A DNA stretch of 64,000 nt from NCBI RefSeq assembly GCF_046244365.1, contig NZ_CP176395.1:7068001-7132000 (forward strand), read 5' to 3'. The notes below the pieces were generated by a model, which was given only the letters and a program-made list of their open reading frames with translations, was not told the DNA's origin and searched no databases. This DNA is from Paenibacillus_V sp046244365. GTDB lineage: Bacteria > Bacillota > Bacilli > Paenibacillales > NBRC-103111. Position 1 is the stretch's first letter, and each line of letters starts with the position of its first letter. Of this stretch, positions 36,184 to 45,414 are shown in pieces. Made by a program: the position numbers and the translations under genes.

Positions 36184-37394
36184 CTAGTACCTTGACCGCA
36201 TTAAATATTGGTTTTAATCTATACCTACAGGAATTATTTAGGAGGTATAGTTGTGAACAAAAAATACAGAGTGAAACTAAGCGCAGCGGACAAAACCTAC
36301 ATCGAGCAGAAGATGAGGGATAGGAAAACCCCTGCTGGAATCCGAAAACGTTGTATGATCTTGATTATGGCAGATGAGCATGCAGGATTGATCCCTACCC
36401 AGGAAGAAATCGCCCATCGCTGTCAGGTCAGTGATGTTACGGTTTTTCAAACGATCAAAGGCTACTGCACATTAGGTATAGAAAACGTTCTACGCTATCA
36501 AAAACGCACCGATCCCCCAAAACAACCGATTGTCACTGGTGAAGTCGAAGCGCACATTATTGCATTAGCTTGCTCAACGCCACCAAAAGGCTTCTCCAGA
36601 TGGACAATTCGTTTGCTGGCAAAGCGTGCCGTTGAACTGGAAATTATCGATTCTATAGGCCGTGAAACGGTCCGAACGACTTTAAAAAAACACAACTTAA
36701 ACCGCATTTGAAAAAACGGTGGTGTATTCCTTCTGCTTACAATGGCGAGTTTGTCGCGCGAATGGAAGACATTTTGGAAACCTATGCACTGCCTTATGAT
36801 CCAGAGATACCGCTGATTTGTATGGAACAACCTTATCAACTGTTGGAGGATCTGTTGGAGCCATTACCAATGAAGAGCGGAAAGATCTTGCTGGAAGACT
36901 ATGAATACGTACGGAAAGGCACATGCAGCATCTTCATGTTCACAGAACCCTTGGCCGGCGTGCGTCATGTCGAGGCATCACCACGCCGAACGAAAGCAGA
37001 TTGGGCCCGTCAAATTCAAGAACTACTCACCATTCATTACCCCAATGCCAAACGTATTCGTTTGGTGATGGACAATTTAAACACGCACGCGATTTCATCC
37101 TTATACGAGACATTCCACCCGCTGAGGCGTTAGCACTTGCCAAACGCCTAGAAATCCATTTCACACCCAAACATGGCAGTTGGCTGAATATCGCCGAAAT
37201 TGAGCTCAGCGCGCTTACTTTGCAGTGTCTGAGCAGGAGGCTCCCTTCCATCGAATCTCTTCAGGAAGAACTAAAGGCATGGAAGACCCAACGCAATGCT
37301 GACAAAAAATTGGTAGAATGGCATTTTACAACCGAGCAGGCCCGCCATAAATTAAAGCATCTCTACCCTAAAATTTAATATGGCCATCCTACTA
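36184..37394 (+). mobile_element. IS630-family insertion sequence, inactive
   Basis: A transposase pseudogene is bordered by imperfect inverted ends: left TAGTACCTTGACCGC..., right (reverse strand) TAGTAGGATGGCCAT..., 16 of 22 bases matching and both continuing ATTAAAT. TA dinucleotides at 36184-36185 and 37393-37394 are the target duplication expected of this family. Removing the element restores a palindromic AAACTAGTTT target. Confidence 0.8.
36253..37378 (+). pseudogene. IS630-family transposase with lesions
   Basis: Starts at GTG 36253 after AGGAGG. The N-terminal helix-turn-helix part ends shortly after an A AAA AAA slippery run (36684-36690). A minus-one shift there gives 'LKKTQLKPHLKKRWCIP', exactly the family consensus, so this shift may be programmed. 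A second shift near 37116, where 'LYETF' should continue as 'PPAEALALAKRLE', needs one lost base and is not at a slippery site, so it is a mutation. In addition, the first catalytic Asp is missing: 'ICMEQPYQL' where the family has CMDE. The second Asp (MDNLNTH) and the Glu (WLNIAEIEL) are present. The copy is dead. Confidence 0.85.
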
Positions 37395-38363
37395 GTTTAA
37401 CCGAACGATCGCCCCGGTTTCGGCAGACTCGTTTGCGGCCATCGTGACGGCGTGCGTCTTCGCGGAATCGGCGTAATCGGATAAGATGCCGGACGTATCG
37501 CCTGTCCGAACGGCATGGATGAAGGCTTCGTTCTCAAGCAGGAACGGATCCTTCTTATTTTTGTATTCGGTCGTGCGCTCGGTTTCGATCGCCTTCAACC
37601 CGGTGGAACGAATTTCCATGACGCCGCGGTCCGTATACAAATCGAGTCCGACGGTATGGCCTACCGGCAGCAAACACGTGTTGGATATGGTCGCCACCAT
37701 CCCGTTCGCCAGCTTCAGCGTAACCGTTCCTACATCGGCCACCGAGACGTCCTCCACCTTCTCATGCATAGCTCTCTGGGCGAACGCCGCATACGCTTCC
37801 GTCACTTCCCCGCACAGGTAACGCAGCATATCGACGACATGCGTCGTTTGTTCGGCGAACTGGCCGCCGGACTGCTCCTGCTTTCTCCACCACGGCACCA
37901 TCGGCATGCCGCCCATCCAATAGCCGAGCGCCATTCCCGGCTTGCTCCCGGCGAGCAATTCGCGCGCCGTGGCAAGCGCCTCGTAATACCGCCAATGATA
38001 CCCGACCGACGTAATCAGCCGCTTGTCGGCGATTTTTGCCGCGAGCTGCTGCACGAGGGCGTTCTCCACGCCGAGCGGCTTCTCCACGAGGAACGGAATG
38101 CCGCGCTCGATCAGCGCAAGCTCCGCTTCGCCGTGCGCCATCGGCGGCGTCGTTATGTAGACCGCATCCGGCTTGACTTCCTCCAGCATTTGCGCGAAAT
38201 CCGCAAATCCTTTTGCGCCGTTGCAAGAGTTTGCCGCACGCTCCGCCTTTTCCAGCGACGTCCCGCAAAAACCGGCTACCTGCACGCCTTCGATCTTAGC
38301 CAGCCGGCTTACATGCGTTTGCGCAATGCCGCCGGTTCCCAAAAAAGCAATCTTCAATCCCAT
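37392..38363 (-). CDS. Gfo/Idh/MocA-family NAD(P)-dependent dehydrogenase
   Basis: This 323-residue oxidoreductase has an N-terminal Rossmann fold with 'KIAFLGTGGIAQTHV', 'PDAVYITTPPMAHGE' and 'EKPLGVENA' (the conserved Glu-Lys-Pro), and a C-terminal alpha/beta substrate domain with 'FAEQTTHVVDMLRYL' (His at the usual catalytic place). It oxidises or reduces a sugar or cyclitol. Strong AAGGAGG before the ATG. Its TAG stop codon is made from the target-site TA of the IS630 element plus the G of the element end; the stop before insertion would have been the same. Confidence 0.92.
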   Translation of the reverse strand: MGLKIAFLGTGGIAQTHVSRLAKIEGVQVAGFCGTSLEKAERAANSCNGAKGFADFAQMLEEVKPDAVYITTPPMAHGEAELALIERGIPFLVEKPLGVENALVQQLAAKIADKRLITSVGYHWRYYEALATARELLAGSKPGMALGYWMGGMPMVPWWRKQEQSGGQFAEQTTHVVDMLRYLCGEVTEAYAAFAQRAMHEKVEDVSVADVGTVTLKLANGMVATISNTCLLPVGHTVGLDLYTDRGVMEIRSTGLKAIETERTTEYKNKKDPFLLENEAFIHAVRTGDTSGILSDYADSAKTHAVTMAANESAETGAIVRLN

Positions 38364-38688
38364 TCCTTCCAGCCTCCTTCAAGAATAACGCCAACGCTAG
38401 CCGAGCGGTTTCTTCCGGTTTCGGAAGCGTTTACGTTTTTTGCTAGAATGCTATGTTTATTCTGATAGTTTAACATAACCCGAGCCGCTTGCAGCTGAAA
38501 TATTGCGACTTCCGGTAAGAGCCTGCGCCGCGGCTAGACGCTTCCGCTGAGCCGGGCAGCCGTACACGATCTTCCAGACGCCAAACGCAGGCCACCCTAA
38601 GACGCTCAACAAAAAGGACCGCACCCTAAGGAGCAGCCCTTGTATCCTGTCCGCCAAGCACTGGCGGTTCATATCGGCATATCAGCCC
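38364..38688. other. Intergenic stretch without recognised features
   Basis: Between the Gfo/Idh/MocA gene start and the cyclase-family gene end. A short frame at 38457-38672 has no ribosome site or family likeness. A promoter for the dehydrogenase gene is likely near 38400-38470, where the sequence is AT-rich, but no clear boxes were assigned. Confidence 0.4.
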
Positions 38689-39312
38689 TTACTGCCCAAG
38701 CAAAAACGCCCGTGCCGGCGCTGCCTCGATTCCGGTAAGCTTCAGCGGAGCGATAACCATAAAATACGTTCCCGCAGCGACGTCCTTCAGCCGCAAGCCT
38801 TCGACGATGAGGATGTTCGCGTTCATCAGCGTCTTGTGCGTGCCGTATGTAGGCTGATCGCGCTCGATGCCGAGTCCGTCGGTGCCAACTCCTTTAATGC
38901 CGCGTTCCTTCAAATACTGCGCGCCTTCCTCGTTCAGAAACACGAATTTGTAATCGAATTCCTCGGAGAAGGAGTTCCGCGTCTTGAAGAGCAGCCATTC
39001 GCCCGGCTGGATGCCGTACGGCTCCAGGTCGGCCTTGCCGATCGATTCCTCGATCCCCGTAAAATCAAGAACGCGTGCCGTTCCGACGAGCGATTCAAGC
39101 GGGATCGTCTCGATCGTGTCGCCGCCGTCAAGCATGTGCAAAGGCGCATCGAGATGCGTTCCCGTATGAGCGTCCATTTTCAGATCGGTTTCATACGCCT
39201 TGGCGTTGGTGAAGTTTTGCCGGTTGATGATTTTCGGCTTCTTCTCGTCCTTGTTTTTGTACACCTGCATCCCTTCGTGGATCGTCATCGAGATGTCGTA
39301 TAGTTTGAACAT
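38689..39312 (-). CDS. Cyclase-family (kynurenine-formamidase-like) metal hydrolase
   Basis: This 207-residue protein carries the family metal motif 'DAHTGTHLDAPLH' (HxGTHxD) at about 47-59 and 'VGTDGLGIERDQPTYGTH' later. Members hydrolyse formylkynurenine, isatin or related cyclic amides with a bound metal. No kyn genes are adjacent, so the substrate is open. It is a single gene of normal length. Confidence 0.9.
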   Translation of the reverse strand: MFKLYDISMTIHEGMQVYKNKDEKKPKIINRQNFTNAKAYETDLKMDAHTGTHLDAPLHMLDGGDTIETIPLESLVGTARVLDFTGIEESIGKADLEPYGIQPGEWLLFKTRNSFSEEFDYKFVFLNEEGAQYLKERGIKGVGTDGLGIERDQPTYGTHKTLMNANILIVEGLRLKDVAAGTYFMVIAPLKLTGIEAAPARAFLLGQ

Positions 39313-39404
39313 GCGGATCGCCTCCGTTCGTCTGCCTTAGTTATTTATGAGCTAACTCTACGCGTATGCACAGCTTGCCCTGTAAACCAGCTCATTGAGA
39401 ACAT

Positions 39405-39593
39405 TTAGAAGTCCTTACGGACTCTTATTTTAGCGTTTTAGCCGATTTTCGCGAAATTAGACGACGCTAACGTCTCTTATTTCCGCCAAATCCCCGGTTC
39501 AAGCCCGTCCCGGTCAAAATAAGAGCCCTTTAGGTCTTCTAAACCTCCCGAAAGAACCCAAATGGATGATTTAGAAGTCTTTAGAGGCTCTTA
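39405..39593. repeat. Phased palindrome array A2 (four units)
   Basis: Units centred at about 39416, 39468, 39531 and 39582, spaced 52, 63 and 51. Forward form: TTTAGAAG or TTAGACGACG, a short centre with T-A, then GRCTCTTAT; unit 3 is inverted. Flanks are unrelated to each other, unlike array A1, so the spacing is not explained by simple duplication. Beyond it, 39600-39721 contains two copies of GCCGACTAACGCCAGCC at 39614 and 39659. Confidence 0.78.
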
Positions 39594-39721
39594 TCTGCGG
39601 ATCTCGCGTCATGGGCCGACTAACGCCAGCCAACACTCTATCGCTCACCATGCATCATAGCCGACTAACGCCAGCCCTCGCTGCTCATCCTACCGTGCCG
39701 GATTACTCGTTATCCGCCAAT

Positions 39722-41308
39722 CTAGCCCTGGCGCCCCGATTTCCACACCACGCCGCTCTCGGCTTGCCCGTTCACCGGCCACCAGTGGAAGCCGTCTTCG
39801 GCGAGCAGCTTGTCCGCCGCCTCCGGTCCCCAGGAGCCCGCAGGGTACATCTGCAAATCGCCGTCGTGCTCGGCCCATGCCGAGGCAATGCGGTCGACGA
39901 ACTGCCACGCGGATGCCACTTCGTCCCAGCGCGTGAAATACGTCGAATCGCCGCGCGCCGCATCGAACAACAGCCGCTCGTACGCCTCGGGCGTATTCAG
40001 CCCGACCTGGTTGCTTTGGCAGAAGTCCATCGCAACCGGCAAAATGGTCCCTTCGGAGCCCGGCTCCTTGGCATTGATCTTGATGTAGATCCCTTCCATC
40101 GGGTTGACGCGGAAGACGAGCAGGTTCGGCTGCAGCTTCCCCTTCTTAGCCAGGTACACGTTATCCGGCATGCTCTTGAACTCGACGACGACCTCCGTCG
40201 ATTTGACCGGCATCCGCTTGCCCGTACGGACATAGAACGGTACTCCCGCCCAGCGGAAGTTGTCGACAAGCACCTTCGCCGCCACATACGTTTCCGTTCT
40301 CGACTCGGGATTGACCGATTCTTCCGTCCGGTACGCCGGCTTCGTTTCGCCCTTGACCTCACCCGCGGCATATTGGCCGCGAATGACATGGGCGCGCACG
40401 TCCTCCGCCGTCTCGTACAGACGAAGGCTGCGAAGCACCTTCACTTTCTCGTCGCGAATGTCCTCCGGATGCAGCCGGCTAGGCGGCTCCATCGCCATCA
40501 TCGTCACCATCTGCAGCATATGGTTCTGGGCCATGTCGCGCAGCGCGCCGGCATGATCGTAGTAACCGCCGCGTTCCTCGACGCCGACCGTTTCGCTCAG
40601 CGTAATTTGAATGTTGGCGATATATTTGTTATTCCACAGCGGCTCGAAAAAGGCGTTCGCAAAACGAACCACTTCGATATTTTGCACCATTTCCTTGCCC
40701 AGGTAGTGGTCGATCCGGTAAATGTCCTGCTCGTTGAACACCTTGCGGATTTCCGTGTTGAGCTTCTCCGCGGAGGGCAGATCGTAGCCGAACGGCTTCT
40801 CGATGACGAGACGATGCCAGCCGCGCGTTTCCAGAAGGCCGCCGTCGCGCAGGTGATGCGCTACGCTGCCGAACAGTTCAGGCGCAAGCGCCAAATAGAA
40901 CAGCCGGTTTCCGGCGATGCCGAATTGCTCCTCCACGCGCTCGGCCGTCAGCTTCAGCTCGCTGAACGCGTTCACGTTCGTAATGTCGAGGGGCATGTAC
41001 TCGAAATGGGAGGCAAAGCGCTGCCACTGTTCGTCTTCTTTCGAGCCTTTATGCCGGGCGAACTGCTCGATCGACTGATACAAATCCTCGCGGAACTGCT
41101 CGTTCGTGCGGGAACGCCGCGCTAGTCCGATGACGGCAAACTTCTCCGAGAGCTTGCCTTCGCAATACAGGCTGTAGATCGCGGGAAAAAGCTTGCGGCG
41201 CGCCAAATCGCCCGTCGCCCCGAATATGAAAAAGACGGCTCCTGCTTCCTTCACGTTGTCGGAAAGCTTTACTTTGGAATCGCTTGATTCTACGTTGGAT
41301 GGATACAC
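39722..41308 (-). CDS. zwf: Glucose-6-phosphate 1-dehydrogenase
   Basis: This 528-residue enzyme oxidises glucose-6-phosphate to 6-phosphogluconolactone, making NADPH at the entry to the pentose phosphate pathway. N-terminal cofactor motif 'FFIFGATGDLARRKLFPA', the substrate/catalytic motif 'YRIDHYLGKEMVQN' near residue 200 with the catalytic His, and 'EKPFGYDLPSAEKLN' are present. The only good start is a GTG at 41308 with a weak ribosome site. No gnd, pgl or opcA is adjacent. Confidence 0.97.
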   Translation of the reverse strand: MYPSNVESSDSKVKLSDNVKEAGAVFFIFGATGDLARRKLFPAIYSLYCEGKLSEKFAVIGLARRSRTNEQFREDLYQSIEQFARHKGSKEDEQWQRFASHFEYMPLDITNVNAFSELKLTAERVEEQFGIAGNRLFYLALAPELFGSVAHHLRDGGLLETRGWHRLVIEKPFGYDLPSAEKLNTEIRKVFNEQDIYRIDHYLGKEMVQNIEVVRFANAFFEPLWNNKYIANIQITLSETVGVEERGGYYDHAGALRDMAQNHMLQMVTMMAMEPPSRLHPEDIRDEKVKVLRSLRLYETAEDVRAHVIRGQYAAGEVKGETKPAYRTEESVNPESRTETYVAAKVLVDNFRWAGVPFYVRTGKRMPVKSTEVVVEFKSMPDNVYLAKKGKLQPNLLVFRVNPMEGIYIKINAKEPGSEGTILPVAMDFCQSNQVGLNTPEAYERLLFDAARGDSTYFTRWDEVASAWQFVDRIASAWAEHDGDLQMYPAGSWGPEAADKLLAEDGFHWWPVNGQAESGVVWKSGRQG

Positions 41309-41421
41309 GTCACACCATTCTTTCTATATAAAATGACTTTTAGCTCAGTCTGTTCTTAATGCAATAGTTTATCACAATCTTGGTAAACACGCCATTCGGA
41401 ACGACATCGTTCGACATCCCG

Positions 41422-42198
41422 TCAATATTCGGTCGTAATGACCGGCGTCCCGATCGTCAGCCTCCACTGGCCGTTCTCCGACTGCTTATGCAATGCGGCC
41501 TGAAGCGATACGTGGTACACCCCGCTTCGTACGCTGCCTTTTAGCTTTTTGGATGAATACGTCACGCTAAGCGTTCCGCTGTCCGTATAGCGCTCAAGCT
41601 CTTTGCCTAGAAAAAAATTGCCGATCCGCTTCAGCAGGGCGTCCGCGTTTCCACCGGAAGCTAGCGTCTCCTCGCTGACCATCCCCTGAACCGCAATGTT
41701 CCACTTCCCCTTCAGCCCGCTGTCTCTCAGCAGTCCGGCAGCTTGCCGCTGCCATGCCGCGAGCGCATCCCCGTCGAGGCGGCCGGCAGTCAGCTCCCGC
41801 TTGAACACGGCATAGCCAGGCAGCCCTTCTCCGGTGTCGAACAGCACAAGCGAAACGCTTCCCTCGCCGTCAGGCAGCTGGGCGCTTGCCCTGTATGCCG
41901 CTTTTTCGCTCCCAGCCGATCCGTTTGCCGGCTTCTCGGCCGCCACAGCTTCTTCCTTCATGGCAAACAGCTTGGCAAGCTTCCTGCCTGCCTCGTGCCA
42001 GCCTTTCGCCTGAAGCTCTTCGCTCATCGGCGCGGCGAACCGGATCGTCACCTGCTTGGCGCCTTCCATCTGCTCCTCCGCGTACCTGGCGACCGCAAGC
42101 AAATCTTTGCCGTTCTCCGCCCCGGCTTGTCCGATCAAGCCGCCTGCGACGATCGCCGCTACAAGGCAAAGTATGGCGGCGTACAGCCATTTTTTCAT
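41422..42198 (-). CDS. YwmB-like secreted protein (TATA-box-binding-like fold)
   Basis: ATG 42198 is chosen because GAGAGG lies eight bases upstream; 258 residues. There is a signal peptide or N-terminal anchor (about 1-25), then a body with 'VTIRFAAPMSEELQAKGWHE' and the end 'LTIGTPVITTEY', which matches the YwmB family of Bacillus. YwmB function is unknown; in Bacillus it lies next to murA and spoIID, but here those genes are absent. The preceding 42-base gap to zwf promoter region is short and the gene is alone. Confidence 0.75.
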   Translation of the reverse strand: MKKWLYAAILCLVAAIVAGGLIGQAGAENGKDLLAVARYAEEQMEGAKQVTIRFAAPMSEELQAKGWHEAGRKLAKLFAMKEEAVAAEKPANGSAGSEKAAYRASAQLPDGEGSVSLVLFDTGEGLPGYAVFKRELTAGRLDGDALAAWQRQAAGLLRDSGLKGKWNIAVQGMVSEETLASGGNADALLKRIGNFFLGKELERYTDSGTLSVTYSSKKLKGSVRSGVYHVSLQAALHKQSENGQWRLTIGTPVITTEY

Positions 42199-42342
42199 GG
42201 CGCACCTCTCTTTCCTTCGAAAGATACTTGCCAAGACGTCTGGCTAAACAAATAAAAAGGGGTATCCGTGACATTCGTCTATGCCGTTTCGCCCATGGTT
42301 GAATAGCATATATCGTAAAGATCATACGGAGGTGTATACCGG

Positions 42343-42699
42343 ATGCATTTGGTTCATCCGATTCAAGAGGAACATTGCAGGCCATTCGTCGGTCGTCCCA
42401 TATGTGCCGTCCTGAACGACGGCAAAAGGTATATCGGGATTCTGAGCGGCATCGAGAAGGGCCGTCTCATTCTTAACGACCACCTGAGAACGGAAAGCAC
42501 CGGTGAGGCCGAACCATCGTCCGACCGGACGACGGGCAAATTCTCCCGCAAAAAGGGTAAAAGCAAGAGCAAAGGCGAAAAGGTTGAAATTTCGGCCATC
42601 CCTTCCGCGCCATACGCGCCGGCTCGTCATCCTGCTTACGGGGAGCGGTCGACCGTCGACTTATCGCAAGTCGCTTTGCTGTTTCTGCTGTTCGTGTAG
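42343..42699 (+). CDS. Small conserved hypothetical protein
   Basis: This 118-residue protein has a clear ribosome site (GGAGG, ten bases upstream). The N-terminal half 'GRPICAVLNDGKRYIGILSGI' looks like a small Sm-like beta barrel strand pair, the middle is a Lys/Ser-rich stretch ('KFSRKKGKSKSKGEK'), and the end is hydrophobic (LSQVALLFLLFV). No function is recognised; coat or spore-associated roles are possible in this kind of organism. Confidence 0.6.
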   Translation: MHLVHPIQEEHCRPFVGRPICAVLNDGKRYIGILSGIEKGRLILNDHLRTESTGEAEPSSDRTTGKFSRKKGKSKSKGEKVEISAIPSAPYAPARHPAYGERSTVDLSQVALLFLLFV

Positions 42700-42776
42700 A
42701 GCGCTCTATAGGCATAACAAAACCAGGGGCGGCCTGCTGTGTCCCTGGTGTTTGCCTTGTTCTCTTGGTGTGTGGC

Positions 42777-43220
42777 CTAAAGCGTCTTCTCAAGCAAGTA
42801 GCACTTATACTCCGGCGCGAAAGAATGCGTTGCATAGCCGATCCGCTCGTAAAAGCGTTTGGCTTTATCGTTGCTCTCGTCGACATATAGCTGCGCGCGC
42901 GTACATCCGGTTTGTCTCCCGTACGTTTCCGCAACGGCCATGAGCGCGCTTCCCCAGCCGATGCCTTGATAGTCCTTCTCTACGGCAAGCATTTCAATGC
43001 GCAGCACATGCTGCGCGCTCGAAACGCTGACAAAGCCGATCGGCATCTTACTGCCGCGTTGTTCGCCTACATACACTTTGCTGCGGTCCAGCATCTTCTC
43101 CACGTCTTTTCTTCCGATGCGCAATGTGGGGAAAACCGCTTTGGCATACGGAATAAGCTCGCGTTCAATAAGTCGAAACAGATGCGGATCATCCAGACTC
43201 GGCATCCTTAAGCGGATCAT
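42777..43220 (-). CDS. GNAT-family N-acetyltransferase
   Basis: Start ATG 43220 (AAGGAG nine bases upstream), 147 residues. Acetyl-CoA binding site 'VEKDYQGIGWGSALMAVAE' (Q/R-x-x-G-x-G/A), preceded by strand 'VLRIEMLAV' and followed by 'LYVDESNDKAKRFYERIGY', which are typical. Substrate unknown. Confidence 0.9.
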   Translation of the reverse strand: MIRLRMPSLDDPHLFRLIERELIPYAKAVFPTLRIGRKDVEKMLDRSKVYVGEQRGSKMPIGFVSVSSAQHVLRIEMLAVEKDYQGIGWGSALMAVAETYGRQTGCTRAQLYVDESNDKAKRFYERIGYATHSFAPEYKCYLLEKTL

Positions 43221-43505
43221 TCGATCACTCCTTGCAATGAAACGGCTGTACAAATTGCTCCGTCGTTTTATCCGTTTATCCGGGGCCGTTTCCTTTTATT
43301 GTACGCAAAGCCGTTTGCCTTGGTACCGCCATTCGCCCGTCGAGCGCGCACAGCCATCCCCCGCGGTGCCGCCGGAATGCCGCCTATATAAAAAATAGAC
43401 AGCCCGGAACAACGCTGGCGGGAATATCGGATCACGATGACTCACCGTTCGAATGTTCTGACTGCCGGCTTGCAGTCCTTGGACTGCGAACATAACATGC
43501 AAGAG

Positions 43506-43613
43506 TTAATATTTTTTTCGCATCAGCCATAGAAAAATCGCGCACACGATGATCACGACGCCGATGACGATCATTTTCCCCGTACCATCCAAGCCCTTAT
43601 CCCTCTTTTCCAA
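43506..43613 (-). CDS. Possible 35-residue membrane protein
   Basis: A small frame from TTG 43613 ends at TAA 43508. It has a charged start (MEKRDKGLDGTG) and one membrane segment ('IVIGVVIIVCAIFLWL') followed by RKK, a credible inside-positive anchor. The ribosome site is weak and homologues cannot be checked here. Confidence 0.35.
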   Translation of the reverse strand: MEKRDKGLDGTGKMIVIGVVIIVCAIFLWLMRKKY

Positions 43614-43699
43614 CCATCCGCTGCCTATCGTATTCGGGCTCTGGAACGAGTACCGTTCCTTCTATTGTAAAACGCCCGTCCGCTCTAGTCAAAGGCCGT

Positions 43700-44344
43700 C
43701 TATCTTCGCGATCTGCGCTCCATATACCATTGGAACAGCCAGATGATGATACCGAGCCAGCAAGCGCTGGCCATGTACCCGCCGATCACGTCGCTCGGAT
43801 AGTGTACGCCCAGATAAATGCGGCTGATCCCGATCAGGAGCGTCATGGCGACAGCGAAGAATAGGAGGATTGTCCGGGCCGTTCGCGTTTTCAGATGGCG
43901 CCACAGCAAGAACGCCAGTATGCCGTAGAAAGCGAAAGCCACCATCGAATGGCCGCTTGGAAAGCTGTAGCCCACCTCTTCAACAAGCCGATGCAGGGTG
44001 GGACGTTCCCGTTCGAACACATTTTTCAGCGTATCGTTCCATATTTTCGCCCCTAGCACGGCTACGACGAACAGCACCAGCTCCATCCGATGCTTCAGAA
44101 CCGCATACAGAAATATCATGATTAACAAGGATAGCGCCACCATCGGTACTGTCGTGCCGATATACGAAACGGCTTTCATAAATTTCGTAAGCGTTTCCGA
44201 TTCAAGCCCTTGTACGCGCTCAATGATGCTGCTGTCGAAGCCGCGCAACCCTTTATTAAACGTCAGCACCGATACGATGCCGAAACAGACCGCTCCCAGC
44301 AGTCCGATGAATAACGCGTAGCGAGCCCTGCTTTGCAATGCCAT
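43700..44344 (-). CDS. PAP2-family membrane phosphatase
   Basis: Start ATG 44344 with AGGTGAT upstream, 214 residues. Five to six membrane segments and the full acid phosphatase triad: 'KNVFERERP' (KxxxxxxRP), 'YSFPSGHSM' (PSGH) and 'SRIYLGVHYPSD' (SRxxxxxHxxxD). It probably removes phosphate from undecaprenyl pyrophosphate or a phospholipid outside the membrane. Alone on this strand. Confidence 0.93.
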   Translation of the reverse strand: MALQSRARYALFIGLLGAVCFGIVSVLTFNKGLRGFDSSIIERVQGLESETLTKFMKAVSYIGTTVPMVALSLLIMIFLYAVLKHRMELVLFVVAVLGAKIWNDTLKNVFERERPTLHRLVEEVGYSFPSGHSMVAFAFYGILAFLLWRHLKTRTARTILLFFAVAMTLLIGISRIYLGVHYPSDVIGGYMASACWLGIIIWLFQWYMERRSRR

Positions 44345-44394
44345 ACCATCGATCACCTTTGTTTATGTATATTCAGACCGTTCCCATGCCTCCG

Positions 44395-44664
44395 CTAGAT
44401 CGGCAGCATATCCTGGCGTTCCGCCTTCGGCTTGCACGCTTTGCACAGACCGACGACCTGGCCTTCGGCATTGGAGTAAAAGATCAGCTTTTCGGACTTC
44501 TTTTTGCAGTAGGAGCATTTTTGTTTCAAGTTCCTGTACGCGGAAATGTTCGTTACTTTGCTCTTTCGGTTCTTGCGCCGGAGCGCCAGCCAGAGTAAGA
44601 TGCCCGCCGCGAGCGCAGCGGCAAGCATTGCGTATGTCCATCCTCCCATTGCCGCATCCCTCAC
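44395..44664 (-). CDS. Small membrane protein with two CxxC motifs
   Basis: 89 residues: a membrane segment (about 10-28), a basic turn 'RRKNRKSK', then a zinc-ribbon-like pair of motifs 'CSYCKKK' and 'LCKACKPKAERQ'. A ribosome site GAGTGAGGG lies right before the ATG. The cysteines would be cytoplasmic. Function not recognised. Confidence 0.7.
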   Translation of the reverse strand: MRDAAMGGWTYAMLAAALAAGILLWLALRRKNRKSKVTNISAYRNLKQKCSYCKKKSEKLIFYSNAEGQVVGLCKACKPKAERQDMLPI

Positions 44665-44740
44665 TCTCCCAAAATAACGTCTGGCTACGCAGCGTAGTCC
44701 GGCTCGTTTATGCTAAAAGGGAAACAGGCTGACGAAGATG

Positions 44741-45385
44741 CTATTCCGCCAACCCGTTCTTAAAGGCATAAATGGCCGCCTGCGTCCGATCCTCTACGCC
44801 AAGCTTGGCCAGAATGTTCGTTACATGGAATTTCACCGTTTTTACCCCGATAAACAGGTCGTCCGCTACGTCCTGATTCGATTTCCCGCGCGCAATCAGG
44901 CGAAGCACCTCCATCTCCCGGTCGGTCAAATCCTCATGCGGCAGCGCCTCCTGCTTCGGCTGGCGGAACCGGTTCATCATTTTCGTCGCCACCTGGGCCT
45001 CGAGTACAGGCTGGCCTTTCGATGCGGAGCGAATCGCCTGTGCGATTTCGTTCGCCCGCGACGTTTTGAGCAAATAGCTGAATGCGCCGGCCTCGATGAC
45101 CGGATACATTTTCTCGTCGTCAAGGAAGCTCGTGAGCACGATAACCTTGCAATCGGGATGCTGCTGAAGCAGGCGGCGCGTCGTCTCGATCCCGTCCATG
45201 CCTTCCATGACGAGATCCATCAGCACCACGTCGGGCCTGTATTCCAGAGCGAGCCTTATGCCTTCCTCTCCGCTCCCCGCTTCGCCTACCACCTCGATGC
45301 CGTCCTCCGTTCCGAGCACGGCGGCGAGTCCGATGCGGACCATCTCGTGATCGTCCACCAAAAGCACCTTTATCGGCGTATCCAT
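44741..45385 (-). CDS. liaR: LiaR-like LuxR/NarL-family response regulator
   Basis: This 214-residue regulator has a receiver domain with Asp57 as phosphate acceptor ('VVLMDLVMEGMDG') and Lys at the usual place, and a C-terminal LuxR helix-turn-helix ('LTDREMEVLRLIARGKSNQDVADDL'). It is the last gene of the Lia/Psp run, 29 bases after the histidine kinase gene. By context it activates the envelope-stress genes upstream. Confidence 0.92.
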   Translation of the reverse strand: MDTPIKVLLVDDHEMVRIGLAAVLGTEDGIEVVGEAGSGEEGIRLALEYRPDVVLMDLVMEGMDGIETTRRLLQQHPDCKVIVLTSFLDDEKMYPVIEAGAFSYLLKTSRANEIAQAIRSASKGQPVLEAQVATKMMNRFRQPKQEALPHEDLTDREMEVLRLIARGKSNQDVADDLFIGVKTVKFHVTNILAKLGVEDRTQAAIYAFKNGLAE

Positions 45386-45414
45386 TAGCTCTCTCCTTCC
45401 CGTATTATGCGATT

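Noticed and set aside
38457..38672. A 71-codon minus-strand frame in a gap
   Set aside because: No ribosome site, no family pattern, and composition like the surrounding non-coding DNA.
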